64,000 nt of DNA, taken from NCBI GenBank assembly GCA_958295665.1, contig OY282558.1, positions 32,447,045-32,511,044 on the forward strand, written 5' to 3'. Every line of letters starts with the position of its first letter. The first letter of the stretch is position 1. The DNA comes from Tipula vernalis. Its lineage: Eukaryota > Arthropoda > Insecta > Diptera > Tipulidae. The notes under the pieces are model-generated. The model was not told the DNA's origin, did no database searches, and saw only the letters and a program-made list of their open reading frames with translations. Both the position numbers and the translations under genes were made by a program. This document shows positions 38,901 to 48,999 of this stretch, piece after piece.

Positions 38901-41717
38901 ATCAATCATATATATTACACACAGGTGTTTAGAACATAATTGTAATTTGTAGATAATTACTTAACACTTAATAAATCTTTTTTCCAAATAATTTGTGGTA
39001 TACATTGTACTATACATAATAAATATCTAAATTTGACCGATTTTAATGATGCTTCATTACCTTTATAGAGTCTCGTGAAGAAATCATTAAATCAAATTTT
39101 TAACCGCAATATAGCCTGAATCATTATTACACATATACACATAATCATTTCAATTACCCTCATTCAGCCCGCTAAATGAAAACTCGATATTGCTGGCTTA
39201 ATGTCTTTTATTGTTCATGATTTTCGATTAAAATTTTACATTTAATAAAATTATGATTATTGCTTTACGTTATTTGGTTATTCGGTTTTGCACATTATAA
39301 ATATTGTAACATTAAGCTTTCCATTTAATCCTTCCGTTAATACCCAACTATTTACAAACAAAAAATTTAAAAATTGTTATGTACATACATATACATATAA
39401 CCTATATTCATTTTGGTCGAATGCGGAAATCCAAATTAAAATGTCGATATTTTTTTCTCATACTATACCATATATCGCAGACAAAGTGGAAATGGAAAAT
39501 CATTTCCGTCATCATTGATTAAAATTTGTATGTATCCATACGCGAAAATTTAGACCAAAATAAAAACTTTCGTTAACTTAAATAAATAAATAAAATTGAA
39601 AAAAAAGCTTTAAGCTCGCATATATATTTACTGTATATAAAAGCATTCGAAAAATAAAATTTCAATTCGTAAATCCTTTCAATTTGAATTTTTCTCGAGA
39701 CGAAATCCGAACGAACACAATGAGAGTTAGAATAAAAATTGTCTTTTCGACAAATATAAATTGAAAAGCTCGTAATCTCCTCGGTATATACCCTATGTAT
39801 GTATATGCAACAAAGATAGGAGAAGAAAAAAAAAACTAAAATCAATTTTAGAATTAAGGGAATTCGAATCTAAAGTTTTTGTGGATTTGTTTGGCATTAC
39901 GTAATGTTATATGAGCAATATTCTAACACTCTATTTTGTAACCAATGAAACACTTATCACAAACTTATACATAAGTATTTATACAAATATAAATTACAAA
40001 TTTTAATTTATGATAAGCAAAAATCTTGTTATATACATTTCAACATCTCTCAAGTAAATATTTAATCACGTATAATTATCACATTTATCGAAGATCTCTT
40101 GATTTGGGATTCTCTATCTGTTTCATTATCAATTATAAAATTCTTACATTTAACCAATAAAAGATGCATTAAAAATTCTTGTAATGTTTTCGATTGATGA
40201 CAGTATATAATAATGATCATCAGTAGGTATCGTACTAGACAGGTAACATGATGACATGACAAAACTACGATAACACGAGATAAATAAATAAGGTAAATTG
40301 TATAATTACTTAATTTTTGTTGTCAATTATAATTTTTGTGAAGTACAGGTTGATTTTCATTAGTTTAGTTGTGCTGAATATTCAATAGGCGATATTATTT
40401 GTCCATTTATGGTTTGGTAATCAATAAAATTGCAATTATAATCAAATACTTATAAGTTATTGGCAAATTGTGCAATCCGCTTATAAGTATTTTATCACAA
40501 AATCTCCACACACACACACAGACAAACTGATTTTTTAACCGAATACATATTGGATATTTCAACTTTTCAATCAAAATGATTGAAGTGTGTTGTAAATAAC
40601 TGTTCGCATGTAATCTTTTAATGGAAAATTCATGTTTTCTTCGTTTTATTCCCAGCTAGCACATATAAACATACACGTATCCATATATATATATTGTATA
40701 AAAGGGTAGTGTTTAAGGTGTGATTATTATAAATCAATATGTAGCATGAATAATTATTTCGCTCACTGTATCCAATCAATCTCTTACACAGATCTTCAAA
40801 AACAAAACTTTCAAATTTGTTTACTTAATTATGTACAAACCATATATCATAATCAGTCAACTCATTTCGGTAAGCAAAATGAAGGACGTCTCTCTTGTTG
40901 TTTAAAGATGCACATAAAATTGATAAAAATCTTAAAGTTAATATAGAAAGTATATTCTGCACGCAGCTTTCAATGTAATTGGGAGGAGTAAAATTATTTA
41001 ATTAATTAATTTATTCACATAAATTTTAATTATTCGAATAAAATTTAATATCATTAAAACAAAAACTATTCCATATCTAAACAAAACTAAATTTCATATC
41101 ATTAATTTTCATTTTTTGTTGTGTCCCACAAAACAAACAAACCAAAAAAAAAAAATTCGAGAGGAAAAAGCTTTGTGATTTATATTGTCACATAAATTAA
41201 TAAAAGCTCTCTGCATAGTTTATTGTGATATTAACCGTAATAAATCATTTTAACTATACTAGTATGTATGTATGTACTAACCTGATCAGGCCGAAGACCT
41301 GGCGGTACCCATGTATATTCCTCCAGCGCGCATCCACTATCATCGTCCGATTGTGAATGTCTTTGAATGTCTATTTGGTGTCCACCTATTAAATGGTTTT
41401 GATGATAATTCGGATGAATTGTTTGATGATGATGCGAATATTGTGTCGATGTTGATGATGATTGTAAATTTGATGCGACCGCTTTCACGGGCAAGGAAGA
41501 CGTTGATTTTATGGTACTGAAACGATCCGCAGCCGATGGTGAATGATGATTTCCAATCGATGATGACGATGGTAAAAATGTATTTGAATGATGCGGTGAT
41601 GTGGGCACTGATTGTGGCACACCTGTGATATTTGTTCCGGGTGTTGATGTACCTCCGATTTTCGGAGGGGTTGGTATTTGTTGAGGGTATGACATTGGAA
41701 CTGACCGTCTCACCGGC
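11892..41717 (-). CDS. pk: prickle, PET- and LIM-domain planar-polarity protein
   Basis: Six minus-strand coding exons (41717-41282, 31979-31866, 17149-17021, 14055-13852, 13533-12777, 12715-11892) join in frame to about 820 residues. Order: a Ser/Pro/His-rich N-terminal region; the family signature [20 protein letters not shown]; the PET domain; LIM1-3 with all visible Cys/His ligands; a Pro/Ser linker; three conserved C-terminal blocks; and the CAAX box CIIS. Family knowledge: Prickle is a cytoplasmic core planar-polarity protein that binds Van Gogh/Strabismus and opposes Dishevelled recruitment; prenylation aids membrane localisation. The exon at 41717 starts in phase 2, so a more 5' coding exon exists; see the candidate at 58593-58627. 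Introns of 14.7 kb and 9.3 kb are full of transposon relics. Prickle family is certain; calling this pk and the neighbour espinas, rather than the reverse, is an inference from its complete architecture. Confidence 0.93.
12716..12776 (-). other. 61-bp intron present only in the minus-strand paralogue
   Basis: GTAAGT donor directly after ...LEKLLTEK and an AG acceptor at 12716-12717. It is phase 1 and joins as K-N-T-P-T-D. The plus-strand paralogue reads straight through the equivalent position, so the intron was gained or lost after duplication. Reading through it puts a stop just inside ([10 protein letters not shown] then stop), which supports splicing. Confidence 0.85.
12777..13533 (-). 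CDS. pk: prickle exon: LIM2, LIM3 and linker
   Basis: 757-bp exon, phase 0 in and phase 1 out, acceptor TTTACAG then ATTATACTTGCC. It encodes [23 protein letters not shown]3 with the [18 protein letters not shown] core and [19 protein letters not shown] Pro/Ser/Arg-rich linker follows, ending in [19 protein letters not shown]. It is far less AT-rich than its surroundings. Confidence 0.95.
13534..13851 (-). other. intron between LIM1 and LIM2 exons, with (CAA)n
   Basis: 318-bp phase-0 intron, donor GTAAGT and acceptor TTTACAG. It contains an ACA/CAA trinucleotide repeat at about 13574-13601. Its position matches the 607-bp intron of the plus-strand paralogue. Confidence 0.9.
13852..14055 (-). 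CDS. pk: prickle exon: LIM1
   Basis: 204-bp phase 0-0 exon between acceptor TTTCAG and donor GTAAGT. It reads [20 protein letters not shown], then [20 protein letters not shown] and on to [18 protein letters not shown]. With the preceding ACEG it completes the first LIM1 zinc site (C-x2-C). Confidence 0.95.
14056..17020 (-). other. prickle intron between PET and LIM1 exons
   Basis: 2965-bp AT-rich intron. Simple repeats seen: (GAT)n at 16308-16331, (GT)n near 16605-16621, (AC)n at 16731-16747 and (AT)n at 16750-16768. Several 60-100-codon open frames in it (for example 16541-16855 and 15595-15843 on the minus strand) run through microsatellites or AT-rich sequence and match nothing I recognise. 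Confidence 0.8.
16308..16331. repeat. (GAT)n microsatellite
   Basis: Eight perfect or near-perfect GAT repeats inside a prickle intron. Confidence 0.95.
17021..17149 (-). CDS. pk: prickle exon: second half of PET domain
   Basis: 129 bp, 43 codons, phase 0-0, acceptor ATTTCAG and donor GTAAGT. It reads [20 protein letters not shown], then [15 protein letters not shown] and SSNRACEG. This is the hallmark PET C-terminal helix region and the linker to the first LIM cysteine. It is missing from the ATG-based open-frame view because the exon is short. Confidence 0.95.
17150..17814 (-). other. prickle intron, segment left of the hAT-like element
   Basis: AT-rich intronic DNA. The only notable part is a 59-codon open plus-strand stretch at 17374-17553, with fairly balanced composition ([20 protein letters not shown] and onward). 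It has no start codon and no recognised homologue and may be a remnant of a mobile element gene. Confidence 0.4.
18140..19290 (+). repeat. tandem array of a 108-bp repeat
   Basis: The core GTGAAATTTGACATG recurs at 18271, 18379, 18487, 18595, 18703, 18811, 18919, 18971, 19080 and 19188. Spacing is 108 bp except for one 52-bp truncated step and one 109-bp step. Each unit also contains TATGGCCAACTAGGATGGAA and TGGGATTCTAAAATGATTTT variants. A single related copy lies at about 52963-53100. Confidence 0.9.
19314..19372. repeat. perfect 25-bp hairpin at the centre of the foldback
   Basis: Arms 19314-19338 and 19348-19372 are perfect inverted repeats around a 9-nt loop. A third partial copy of the arm core (TTACTCATATTGATAG) lies near 19411-19426. 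The hairpin sits between the forward 108-bp array and its inverted arm. Confidence 0.85.
19525..19800 (-). repeat. inverted arm of the 108-bp repeats
   Basis: About two and a half copies of the 108-bp unit in reverse orientation. Examples are CATGTCAAATTTAACTAAAA near 19605 and the corresponding AAAATTTCATTAAAACC 108 bp further on. Forward and reverse copies face each other as in foldback elements. Confidence 0.85.
19970..20250. repeat. internal direct repeat, copy 1
   Basis: Shares CATACGAAATACAATAGTTA, ATCACGATCCAGCAAATTAC and TCTTAAAGCAACTTTAGCTT, in the same order, with the block at about 21310-21720. The second copy is longer by insertions. Both lie inside the hAT-like element. Confidence 0.8.
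21310..21720. repeat. internal direct repeat, copy 2
   Basis: Second copy of the block at 19970-20250, about 1.35 kb downstream, with the same three anchor sequences but about 130 bp more internal sequence. Confidence 0.8.
21721..23640. other. unassigned interior of the hAT-like element
   Basis: No intact gene. Frames of 85-90 codons at 22477-22740 (-) and 22613-22882 (+) overlap each other on opposite strands and show no domain I recognise. Confidence 0.5.
23842..24387. other. prickle intron, nothing recognised
   Basis: AT-rich sequence without recognisable genes. The stretch GAATTGAAAAGCTTTTGAAA near 24301 resembles one near 28976, so it probably belongs to the same degenerate repeat as the GTTGAG tract that follows. 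Confidence 0.5.
24388..24608 (+). repeat. degenerate GTTGAG-rich tract, left part
   Basis: G/T-rich DNA with many variants of GAGTTGAG, GGTTGAGTT and AGTTGGG. It stops where the LINE tail begins and resumes at about 28242 beyond the LINE. The strong G-over-C and T-over-A bias marks it out from the neighbouring sequence. Confidence 0.75.
25740..27850 (-). pseudogene. LINE ORF2 remnant: endonuclease and reverse transcriptase
   Basis: Fragments in different frames: endonuclease at 27507-27109 ([14 protein letters not shown], then [13 protein letters not shown]), a connecting region at 26766-26548 ([14 protein letters not shown]), and reverse transcriptase at 26418-25921 ([55 protein letters not shown]). 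Further on come the VPQGS box near 25870 and [12 protein letters not shown] near 25780. The usual FDTVDH-type and YADD-type boxes are recognisable, but the frame is interrupted repeatedly. Confidence 0.85.
27852..28241 (-). pseudogene. LINE ORF1 remnant
   Basis: The frame opens at the 5' truncation with [20 protein letters not shown], a coiled-coil-like stretch. It continues with [20 protein letters not shown] and a basic C-terminal part, ending [10 protein letters not shown] coiled coil followed by an RRM-like 'VDVVGLP' segment is typical of LINE ORF1 nucleic-acid-binding proteins. The N-terminus is missing at the junction with the GTTGAG tract. Confidence 0.7.
28242..30010 (+). repeat. degenerate GTTGAG-rich tract, right part
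   Basis: About 1.8 kb of imperfect GGGTTGAGTTGAG-type repeats with no fixed period by eye. It is interrupted by partial repeats such as TTCTATGGTTAAGGCAGAGA near 28962 and TTCCATGGTTAAGGCGGCTA near 29550. Together with 24388-24608 it forms one tract split by the LINE. Confidence 0.75.
30011..31865. other. prickle intron next to the PET exon, unassigned
   Basis: No feature assigned. A less AT-rich part at about 30150-30480 reads on the minus strand, with frameshifts, as short open stretches (for example [10 protein letters not shown]). It may be another transposon gene relic, but I cannot name it. Confidence 0.4.
31866..31979 (-). CDS. pk: prickle exon: first half of PET domain
   Basis: 114 bp, 38 codons, phase 0-0, acceptor TTTCAG and donor GTAAGA. 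It reads [20 protein letters not shown], then [18 protein letters not shown]. It links the VPPGLRPDQ end of the upstream exon to VRYCHSL of the next, giving the uninterrupted PET signature. Confidence 0.95.
31980..34510 (-). other. prickle intron, simple repeats only
   Basis: AT-rich. It contains a long perfect (GT)n microsatellite at about 32927-32955. The open frame at 31937-32212 (+) is the antisense of the exon edge plus intron and is not a gene. Confidence 0.7.
32927..32955. repeat. (GT)n microsatellite
   Basis: About 14 TG repeats in a prickle intron. Confidence 0.95.
34511..34847. repeat. dispersed repeat copy 1, interrupted by a transposon
   Basis: Runs from ATTGCAGAAAT to TTGACTTA and matches 61661-62008 nearly throughout (for example AAAGTTGGCTCTGA, TTTATCTTTAGTTTTACTAG, GCCATCTATGTAATGT). 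It is cut at TTA by the Harbinger element. The continuation GACCAACAATT lies beyond it at 36429. Unclassified. Confidence 0.85.
34848..36425 (+). mobile_element. decayed PIF/Harbinger DNA transposon
   Basis: A 1578-bp element with perfect 38-bp terminal inverted repeats starting TGCTGTGTGCCTCAGAAGAC. It is flanked by the 3-bp target duplication TTA (34845-34847 and 36426-36428), the target typical of PIF/Harbinger. Inside, the plus strand at about 35586-35765 reads [20 protein letters not shown] and, after a stop, [20 protein letters not shown]. These resemble the conserved GDS.Y and ENAFG.LK parts of the HARBI1-type DDE nuclease. Stops and frameshifts show it is dead. A related uninterrupted site exists at about 62007. 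Confidence 0.85.
35580..35765 (+). pseudogene. Harbinger transposase remnant (C-terminal DDE region)
   Basis: Short coding relic inside the TTA-flanked element. LLGDSEY carries the second acidic residue of the DDE triad, and VGNAFGIMK matches the region around the last one. There is an in-frame stop after RKGNLTAV. The rest of the transposase is not recognisable by eye. Confidence 0.7.
36871..37324 (-). mobile_element. solo LTR A (minus orientation)
   Basis: 454-bp LTR bounded by TGTTAC and GTCACA on the plus strand, with 4-bp target duplication GTAT at 36867-36870 and 37325-37328. It is a close inverted copy of solo LTR B. Orientation is inferred from a TATATAAAAACGCG promoter-like stretch on the minus strand followed by AATAAA-type signals. 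A 4-bp duplication suits Ty3/gypsy-like elements. No internal region remains, so it is a solo LTR left by recombination. Confidence 0.85.
37334..37770 (+). mobile_element. solo LTR B (plus orientation)
   Basis: 437-bp LTR starting TGTTACGGTGACACC and ending AAAAACGTAACA, so its ends are the inverted pair TGTTACG/CGTAACA. It is flanked by the 4-bp target duplication CTTG (37330-37333 and 37771-37774). It has a TATATGAAAAGGCGAACGG promoter-like part and, downstream, AATAAACTGTG and AAATAAATAAATTCG signals. It faces LTR A across 9 bp. Confidence 0.87.
37775..41281 (-). other. prickle intron, nothing recognised
   Basis: AT-rich DNA without recognisable genes. Short frames here (38606-38818, 39288-39518, 39573-39845, 40746-40946) have strongly AT-driven residue content and no family resemblance. 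An interrupted (AC)n run lies near 40507-40520. Confidence 0.7.
41282..41717 (-). CDS. pk: prickle exon: N-terminal region and start of PET
   Basis: 436-bp exon, acceptor TTATTTCAG then GCCGGTGAGACGG, entering in phase 2, and donor GTTAGT after ...GLRPDQ. It encodes [20 protein letters not shown] and a Ser/Thr/Pro/His-rich segment. It ends [20 protein letters not shown] then PGLRPDQ, the family signature before PET. An internal Met (MSYPQQ) could also start a shorter isoform; Drosophila pk is known for isoforms with different N-termini. Confidence 0.93.
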
Positions 41718-44700
41718 CTGAAATAAATACAAAAAAAAATCATAGATTAATATTAAATCGCGCATATTGCAACATTAAAACGACGACAAAACATATTTTA
41801 ATGATTTCATTGTATAACGTTGTAATGGAGAAGAAAATACAATGTTTTCTACCTTTAGATCTGATTAACCAGTATACTGGTTTTGTTTCAATTTTTTTTT
41901 TTGCTGTTATCCAGAAAAACATAATTTTTCTTTAAAGAAAATCATTAATAATTGTATATCAGATTTTAGCTAATGATGCGGTGATGTTGATTCAGTGGAT
42001 ATTATAAAATATTGTCGTTCAGTAAATATATAGTCGCTTGTTAAGTATTATAATGGAGAGTACCAACCTAGAGACTTCCTACACGAGATTATTAATCGTG
42101 ATAAAATTTTAATGAAAATAATAACATGCGCTGCGAATGATGACATAGTACATCGCCTTTAACATAATAAATTTATAAAAATAAATGCTAAATGATTACA
42201 GTCAATATAAAATCAATAAAAAAAAAATCTCTATATACATACGTATAATATATATTTAAGTGACCATAAAAAGCCAGGACATGAGCATAAAAATCATAAA
42301 ATTCTATTTTATATACGTACACATCCCCATATATAAAGACCGAAGAAAGACCCAAAAAATATGAAATGCGATGAAAAAAAAGCTCTGATAGCTTTTTATT
42401 AATACGATTTAGTATAACCAAAGAAAAAGTCGTAAAATTATAGATAAGTTTTTTATGAGTTTCCGAACTTTCCCCTTTTTTTTGTTTTTATACTGGTTAT
42501 TTCAGTTCCAGTACCCAAAAAAGCTTCAAGACGGGTTAAAGTTAAAATAAATACTGGGGATCAAATGTTTTATACCCAAAATACTATTTTATGATGGCAT
42601 TGATTTTCTGTAGCATAAAAAAAACATATTTTTATCGGCAATAAACGATGCGGCGCGAGCTTTTCAACAAAATCTCTGTTAGTCAATAAAATTTAAATAA
42701 AAACTGCTTAAATACTAAAAACGGGGATAATAAATAAAAGATCTATTTAATTTAATTTCTGAGGCGCGACTACGAGTAAAAAAAAAATTATTTTTACGAT
42801 TATTTTGATAGACGCTATATGGACAACGCTAAATGGAAGGAAAATAAATTATAATTTTTTTTACAGTGTGCAATTGGGATGCCAAATTTTACGACTTTCT
42901 CTGCACAAAATATGATTGATTACACTTTCCAATGTGTATATATGTATATAGAGATAATTTTCAAATCACGCATATTTCAAATATATATATACGCATCCAT
43001 GTATCTTATAGACGAGAATAAATAAGTCGGTCAATTACATCAATAAAAAATAATTTAAGAAATTAACGGAATATAAAATCAATAAAAAAAAAAAATCTAA
43101 ATCCCATTTGAAAATAAAAAAAATTAAAAGACCAACTCTCTAAAAATCGATTAAAATTAAATACATCATGCAATTAGGATTAACATACAAAAAAAAAAAA
43201 AACACAAAAAGAGCAAATCACAGACGAGATAATGGTCAAAAGTTCATCAATTGAGTCGATTGCTTTTTGTATGTACAAATGTATACACAACAGAACTCAT
43301 GGGGACCATAATTATATTAAACCACAAGACTTTCTATAAACTTTATATCAAAATCAATAAGTGAAGTGGGTTGGCTTGGATAAATTTAATTTAAACATTT
43401 TTAATGCATTTTGATATGGCGATTGTGGCAATTTACTTCCGTTAATACCTTGATACTTTGGTTCACGCAGTGGGGAAGATATGTATATATGATTGAAATG
43501 ATTTATTAGGTAATTTTATATGAAGGTAGTAAGTATTATTTGAATTGTTATATGTTTTGATACATAACGGAAATTATACGTTATATGATTTCTAATTTTA
43601 ACCAACAAAAATTTAATTTACGATATAATTCAAAGTTAACCTTGCTTCATGCTTAAAAAATCTTGTACAGTATTACGAAACATGTGGTTAGAAAAAATTG
43701 TATGCTATTAAGGATAGCGTTAACCCCATTAATTCATGATTATAGCAAATAATTAATGATTGTAAACTGATTAAATAAATTGAAAGGGATAAGATGGACT
43801 ATAATGATAGTTTATAAATATCCATCATCGTAGGTGCTTTTTTTGGGAACCAAAGGAGAAATAGAACCGTGGAGAATCAAACAAAGTGGTCTGACTGGAT
43901 AGCAAAACAAGTGCTGGTGTAAGCGCTGAATTGTATCGTATCTAGGTGCCACCTTTCAAGTTAATACTAAAGGCTCATATGGAGCTAAGAAATGTAACGG
44001 TGGTCTACGAAAAATGGACCAATAAACCATATGTCCTCGATTTAGCTACTGCGACAGGACGTTAAAAAGAACTACGAAATAGTTGAGAGAGCCTCCAGCC
44101 CCAGAAAAGGATAAACAAATATAAAAAAAATACAAAGTTGAGAATAGACGGGGAGGTTACTGAATGTCACCGGCAAGTGGCTTGCAATAGAGAACCCCAG
44201 AACTTTTTTTTAACTTTCATCTTCTCCGTCAAACCTCTAAATAAACATTGAAGAAGAGTCGACGGAAATTCTTCTCAAAACATTTACATCGGAAAATGAA
44301 GGGAAATATTAGAAATGAGTCGTGAGGAAATTCCTTATGGAAAATCTTATTTTTAATTGAAAATGTTTTATTTTATAGTAAAATAAAAAATTTAAATTAA
44401 TGGAATTTAGAAAATTTAAATATTGAAAAAATTTGGAAATTTTAAATTTAAGAAATTTGGAAATATACAAAAGTTTGGACTTTGGAAATTTAAGAAAGGT
44501 GGAATTTAGAAAATTTTAAAATTTGCTGAATTTAATTTTGAATCATAACAAATTTAGCAATCTAAGTATTTAGAAACTAGGAAAATTTATAAGTTCAGGG
44601 GTCCAGTCGAATTGAGAAAATTGTCTAATAATAATTTGTAGCTAATTTATTCACTCTAAAATTAAAATAAAAATATTAAATTATTAAATTCAGAATCTAA

Positions 44701-45857
44701 AATTTATGGATTCAGAAAGTTGGAAATTTATGATTTTTAAATTATTTAGTATTACAATAAAAATTTAAGAATTCGGTGTATTGTGGCAGTTCTGAAACTT
44801 ATAAATATTTTAGTATATACGATTAGTAACAGTGAAAGAATTCAGAGATTAGAAGGGATCTACGAGTATGAATTTGAATTTAGAATTAGAGGTGCTTGTG
44901 TGAATAAAGTTAGGTTATAAGAACGGATAAACCAATTTGAGACGCGTAAAAACCATCTGGATAGTAAATTTTGCAAGCGAAATGCAAAGCAATCGTTCTA
45001 GTTTTCAGTTGACGAAGGTAAATGCAAGATTAAGGTAAATGAATGACAACCCTCTTAGTTGGCTTTCAGTCTGTTTGAGCCTTACTGATAACCATCACGT
45101 AACTTTAACGAATCTGAAGTGTACTGTATATCGTCGGATAATTGTATTTATCTAAAGATATCTTTGGAGTATTGTTGTGGTTCCCCTTAAATATATCTTA
45201 ATAGTTTTCAACTACTAAAAATTCCTATGTTTGTTAATAGGCTTCGTTTGATAAAATAATATTGAAACGGAGGATCTATCGAAATTCTAAGTAGTACCGG
45301 CAATATTTACTGGCAAATATGTGCCCTACGGTACTGTATTTTTTATTTTATTTTTCGGCGCCACCCTTTCATTTCAAACTATAATATAATAGAAGTCGCC
45401 CCTCATGGGGTCTTATTTTTGGATTTAATCGAAAATGTGATCAGTGACTTTACCAGTAAGTTCAATTTTCGATTGAAATGACATATTTTAATATAAAGTA
45501 ACCATTCAACCCATTACCCACTTTACTGATCATTCACCATCCATCAACCATCAAGGCAACAGCGATCAACCGTCAACCATTAACCACCAATCATCAATCA
45601 TCAACTATCAATCATCACCATCACCGTGTCACCGGTGACTTTTTCGATTAAATTTCAAGAATATGGACCTTGGGCTCTATAAGTTCTAATCCCTTAGCCA
45701 CGGATCAGTCGAGCTTACAATTAAAAACAAAAAAGAAGGAAAAATTATGGTTAAAATAATGGTTAACGACGTTTGTTTAATTTTTTGAGGTTTCTGTAAA
45801 AACATACCAAAATGGATAAAAGTTATTTGCGAAAATTACCTTTGTGTGGAAACATGG
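41718..45857. other. upstream intron of prickle, low-complexity DNA
   Basis: AT-rich, no gene seen. It holds a perfect 16-bp palindrome AACCAGTATACTGGTT at 41867-41882. At about 44340-44800 there is a degenerate AAATTTAGAAAATTT-like tract, and at 45500-45640 a degenerate (ATCAACC)n-like repeat. Confidence 0.6.
45500..45640. repeat. degenerate (ATCAACC)n repeat
   Basis: Runs of CATCAACCATCAA-like heptamers with frequent substitutions, C/A-rich on the plus strand. Confidence 0.75.
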
Positions 45858-48848
45858 TCATAACTAGGCTTAGGATTCTTAGGTAAATTGGTTTTTATTT
45901 GGAAATCCAAACCAAAACTTTGTTGGATAGTTATTCTTTTTAGAACAATTTTGGTAAAATATTTAGTGCCATTTACGTTAGAAAAGTCAATATACGTTTG
46001 TGAATTTCAACACATAGAATATACAATCAGAATTTCGACCAAGAATCTGAAATAGAATTTCAATTCCCAAATGTAATTGAATAAATTCTTGAGTAGGAAC
46101 TTAAATTAGATTTAAAAATTTAAAAATTTAATTAGAATTACAAACCAGATTTGAACAATATTTTGTGTTTAGTATGAATCAAAAGCTAATTGTAGTTTTC
46201 AGCAGAAATTTAGTTATAAATAGAGTTTGAATTCCAATCTTTAAATAAAAATGCGAACCAGTGCTTGATTAAATATTGAGTGGATTTAAAAAACGTCAAA
46301 TTTTAAATCCATAAATTTTCAGTTTGAAATTAAACAGATACAATTTTAATTGAGTTACAATTCGAACTACGACACCAACAACATTTTGAGTGAAATTAAA
46401 TATAGAAAGTAAAATATTTCTGGATTAAACTACTAAATGGTACAAATTATTGTACAGTGTTGATTGGGTTAAAAATTGATTTGGAAATTTAGATTATAAA
46501 TTGAACATTCTGCTTGGTGTTGAGTAAAAATTTGATTGTATTGTTGCTGTTCCAAACTAGGTTTAAACATAATTTTAATAAGAATTGAGTTGCAATATGA
46601 GATTTGGTCTCAAACAACCAACAGAATTTCCTTTGAATTTAGTTTAGAAATTTGAATCGGAAATTTTGAGTGAAATTTTAATTAAGAATTTAAATTTAAA
46701 AAAATTGTTTTGGCATTCCAAACCAAATAAAATCTTTGATATAAATTTTATATAGAAATTGAAGTACAACTCGAACTATAGTTTACATTGTACAATAGAT
46801 GTACTGAGTGGGTTTTCAATTAGAAAACAAAAATATGAGAGCAAGGACATATGCCAAGGGAAACCCAAAATACATATTTTGAAGCCAATTTAAATTGGAT
46901 TCGAATAAAACCTTGGATGCATCCAGAATAAAATTTGATTACAATTCCATCTGTTGAACTTCCGCACTGTACTTGAATGTTGATTGTAATTTTAATCACG
47001 CTCATTGAATTAAATGGATATAAAAACTTGAGTTGTGGAGGTGGAAGTTTTAACAAATATTTAGGAATTCTACTAATTGATTTTTGTAATGTTCTTTTTA
47101 TTATGTGGGTGGTATTCAGACTAGTAATCTAGTTAAATATCCAAATTGGATTCGAAAAAAATTAAGATTTTTAGTCAGAAATTTAGTTCCAAACTGTCTT
47201 CGAAGTTGAACAAAATGATAAATGGAATTTTCAACATAAATCTAGTCTAAATTGGTCAACTGCGTTCAACAAAGAAGAAATTGATTAAGATAACGAAATT
47301 TTAAATAGAGAGAATTGGTTTGAATTCTAAACTCGATATAAAGAGGTTAAGTTAAATTTTATGTAGAAATTATCTTCTTTATATTGCATTTGAGAAACAC
47401 ATTTTGAAACAATTTTAGTAAAATATTTAATGCACTTTATGTGACTGAGTTTAAATTCTAAACACGATTTCAACAAATTTTTTAGTTCAACTAGAAAATC
47501 AGAAATCGAGCAAAAAATCTGAAGCATTTCAATTTTAAACCGTAATTGAATAAAATCTTAAGTCAGAACTTACATTAGCAATAGAGTTTAAATTACAATT
47601 TGATTTAAGCAAGTACAAGAGCTTAAATTAGCTTAAAATTTGAGTTTGGAATCCGGACTGCCTTTAATAACAGTTTCAGTGAATTTTAAAAATTTAGTTA
47701 AAATTATTCGGGCAAAATTCTTGTTTAGAACGGGGTAAACCAAGATTTGAACAAAGTCAGTACTAAAAATTCAATTTTAATTTTAATTTAATCGACTATT
47801 AATTGCAATTTAATTAAAGAATTTTTAAAAATTGAGTTTGAATTCCAAATTTAATTAACACAAAATGCTGGTTGCAATTAAGCTAAAAATTCCAACCTAG
47901 ATTTGTCTAAATGTGCTTGATTAGAAATTTGAAGAACAACTTCAGCTTTGGTTGCAAGTGCATTTAAGAAAAATTCCAGTGTTATTAGAAATGCTGAGTT
48001 AGAGTAAAATTTAAAATTCTAATTTGCGTCAAAAGGTTTGTTAAATTTGTATCAAAATTTTGAGCAGAAATCTGAGTAAGTATCGAAGTTTTTGGTCTTA
48101 GCAAAATTTGGACTTAGCAAAAACATATCTGTAATGTAGTTTTAATTTAAAAGTTGAATTTGTATTTCGAATTGGACTGGCAAGAGAAAAATTAAAGATT
48201 AAGTTACAATTATAAAATAGGTCTGAGAAAAATTTTATGTTTAGTGCGGCAAAATTCTGGAAAAAGTTGTTTCAAACTCGATTTGACTCGATTTGAGAAG
48301 TGTACGTTTGATATTCCAAACAAAATTTTAATTGAAATTAGTAAAAATTACAATACGAAACATGATTGCAATAAAACAACAAAATTATTTAGTATCAGCA
48401 CGATGTATAAAAGAATAAAGATTTCAAACAGTAATTGAAATCTTGATGGCAACTTAAATTAAAAATTGAGTTTGAATTATAATTTGAGTTGAGCAAAAAT
48501 ATGAGTATGATAGCGTTTGATAGCGCGAATATTTTAGTCTCAATCGTTACGGTGTTCTTTTGAAATAAGTATCGCTTACTAGTCCAAATTTTTAAGTATA
48601 TGAATGAACGGTGGAATCATTTTTGGCTACTTCTCCAGCACTTTGTAACCCAGCAAAGTTAGTTATCAAACTTTATAGCCAAGAACTTGATGCTTTTTTG
48701 TTAATAAGTAAATTGAAATCATCTTAAGATAAGGTCCAGTTTTGGTTTTCTTTTCAAAATTTGACCACATATTTTGCAATTTTAGTTACATGGTTTAGGA
48801 ACATATTTTTGTTTTTTTAGAACCTAAAAATCCTAAGCCTAGTCATAA
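45858..48848. mobile_element. candidate 3-kb element with 27-bp inverted ends
   Basis: The left end TCATAACTAGGCTTAGGATT (45858 on) and its inverted counterpart at 48822-48848 match at 24 of 27 positions. The interior is almost wholly degenerate AT-rich repeats around GAGTTTGAATTCCAA and AATTGAGTTTGAA, without a transposase. No clear target duplication was seen, so this may instead be two inverted fragments of another repeat. Confidence 0.4.
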
Positions 48849-48999
48849 CAAATTATTACAAATATTGACACATTTGTAAAAGTACTTATAAAATCGCCTC
48901 AGTATTTATGAAGAACCTTTTAGTACATTAATAAATATTAAACTTTGGCCGCCTGGTATATTCATCAAGGAGTATGAATTTTCGCAGAAAAAACTTATT

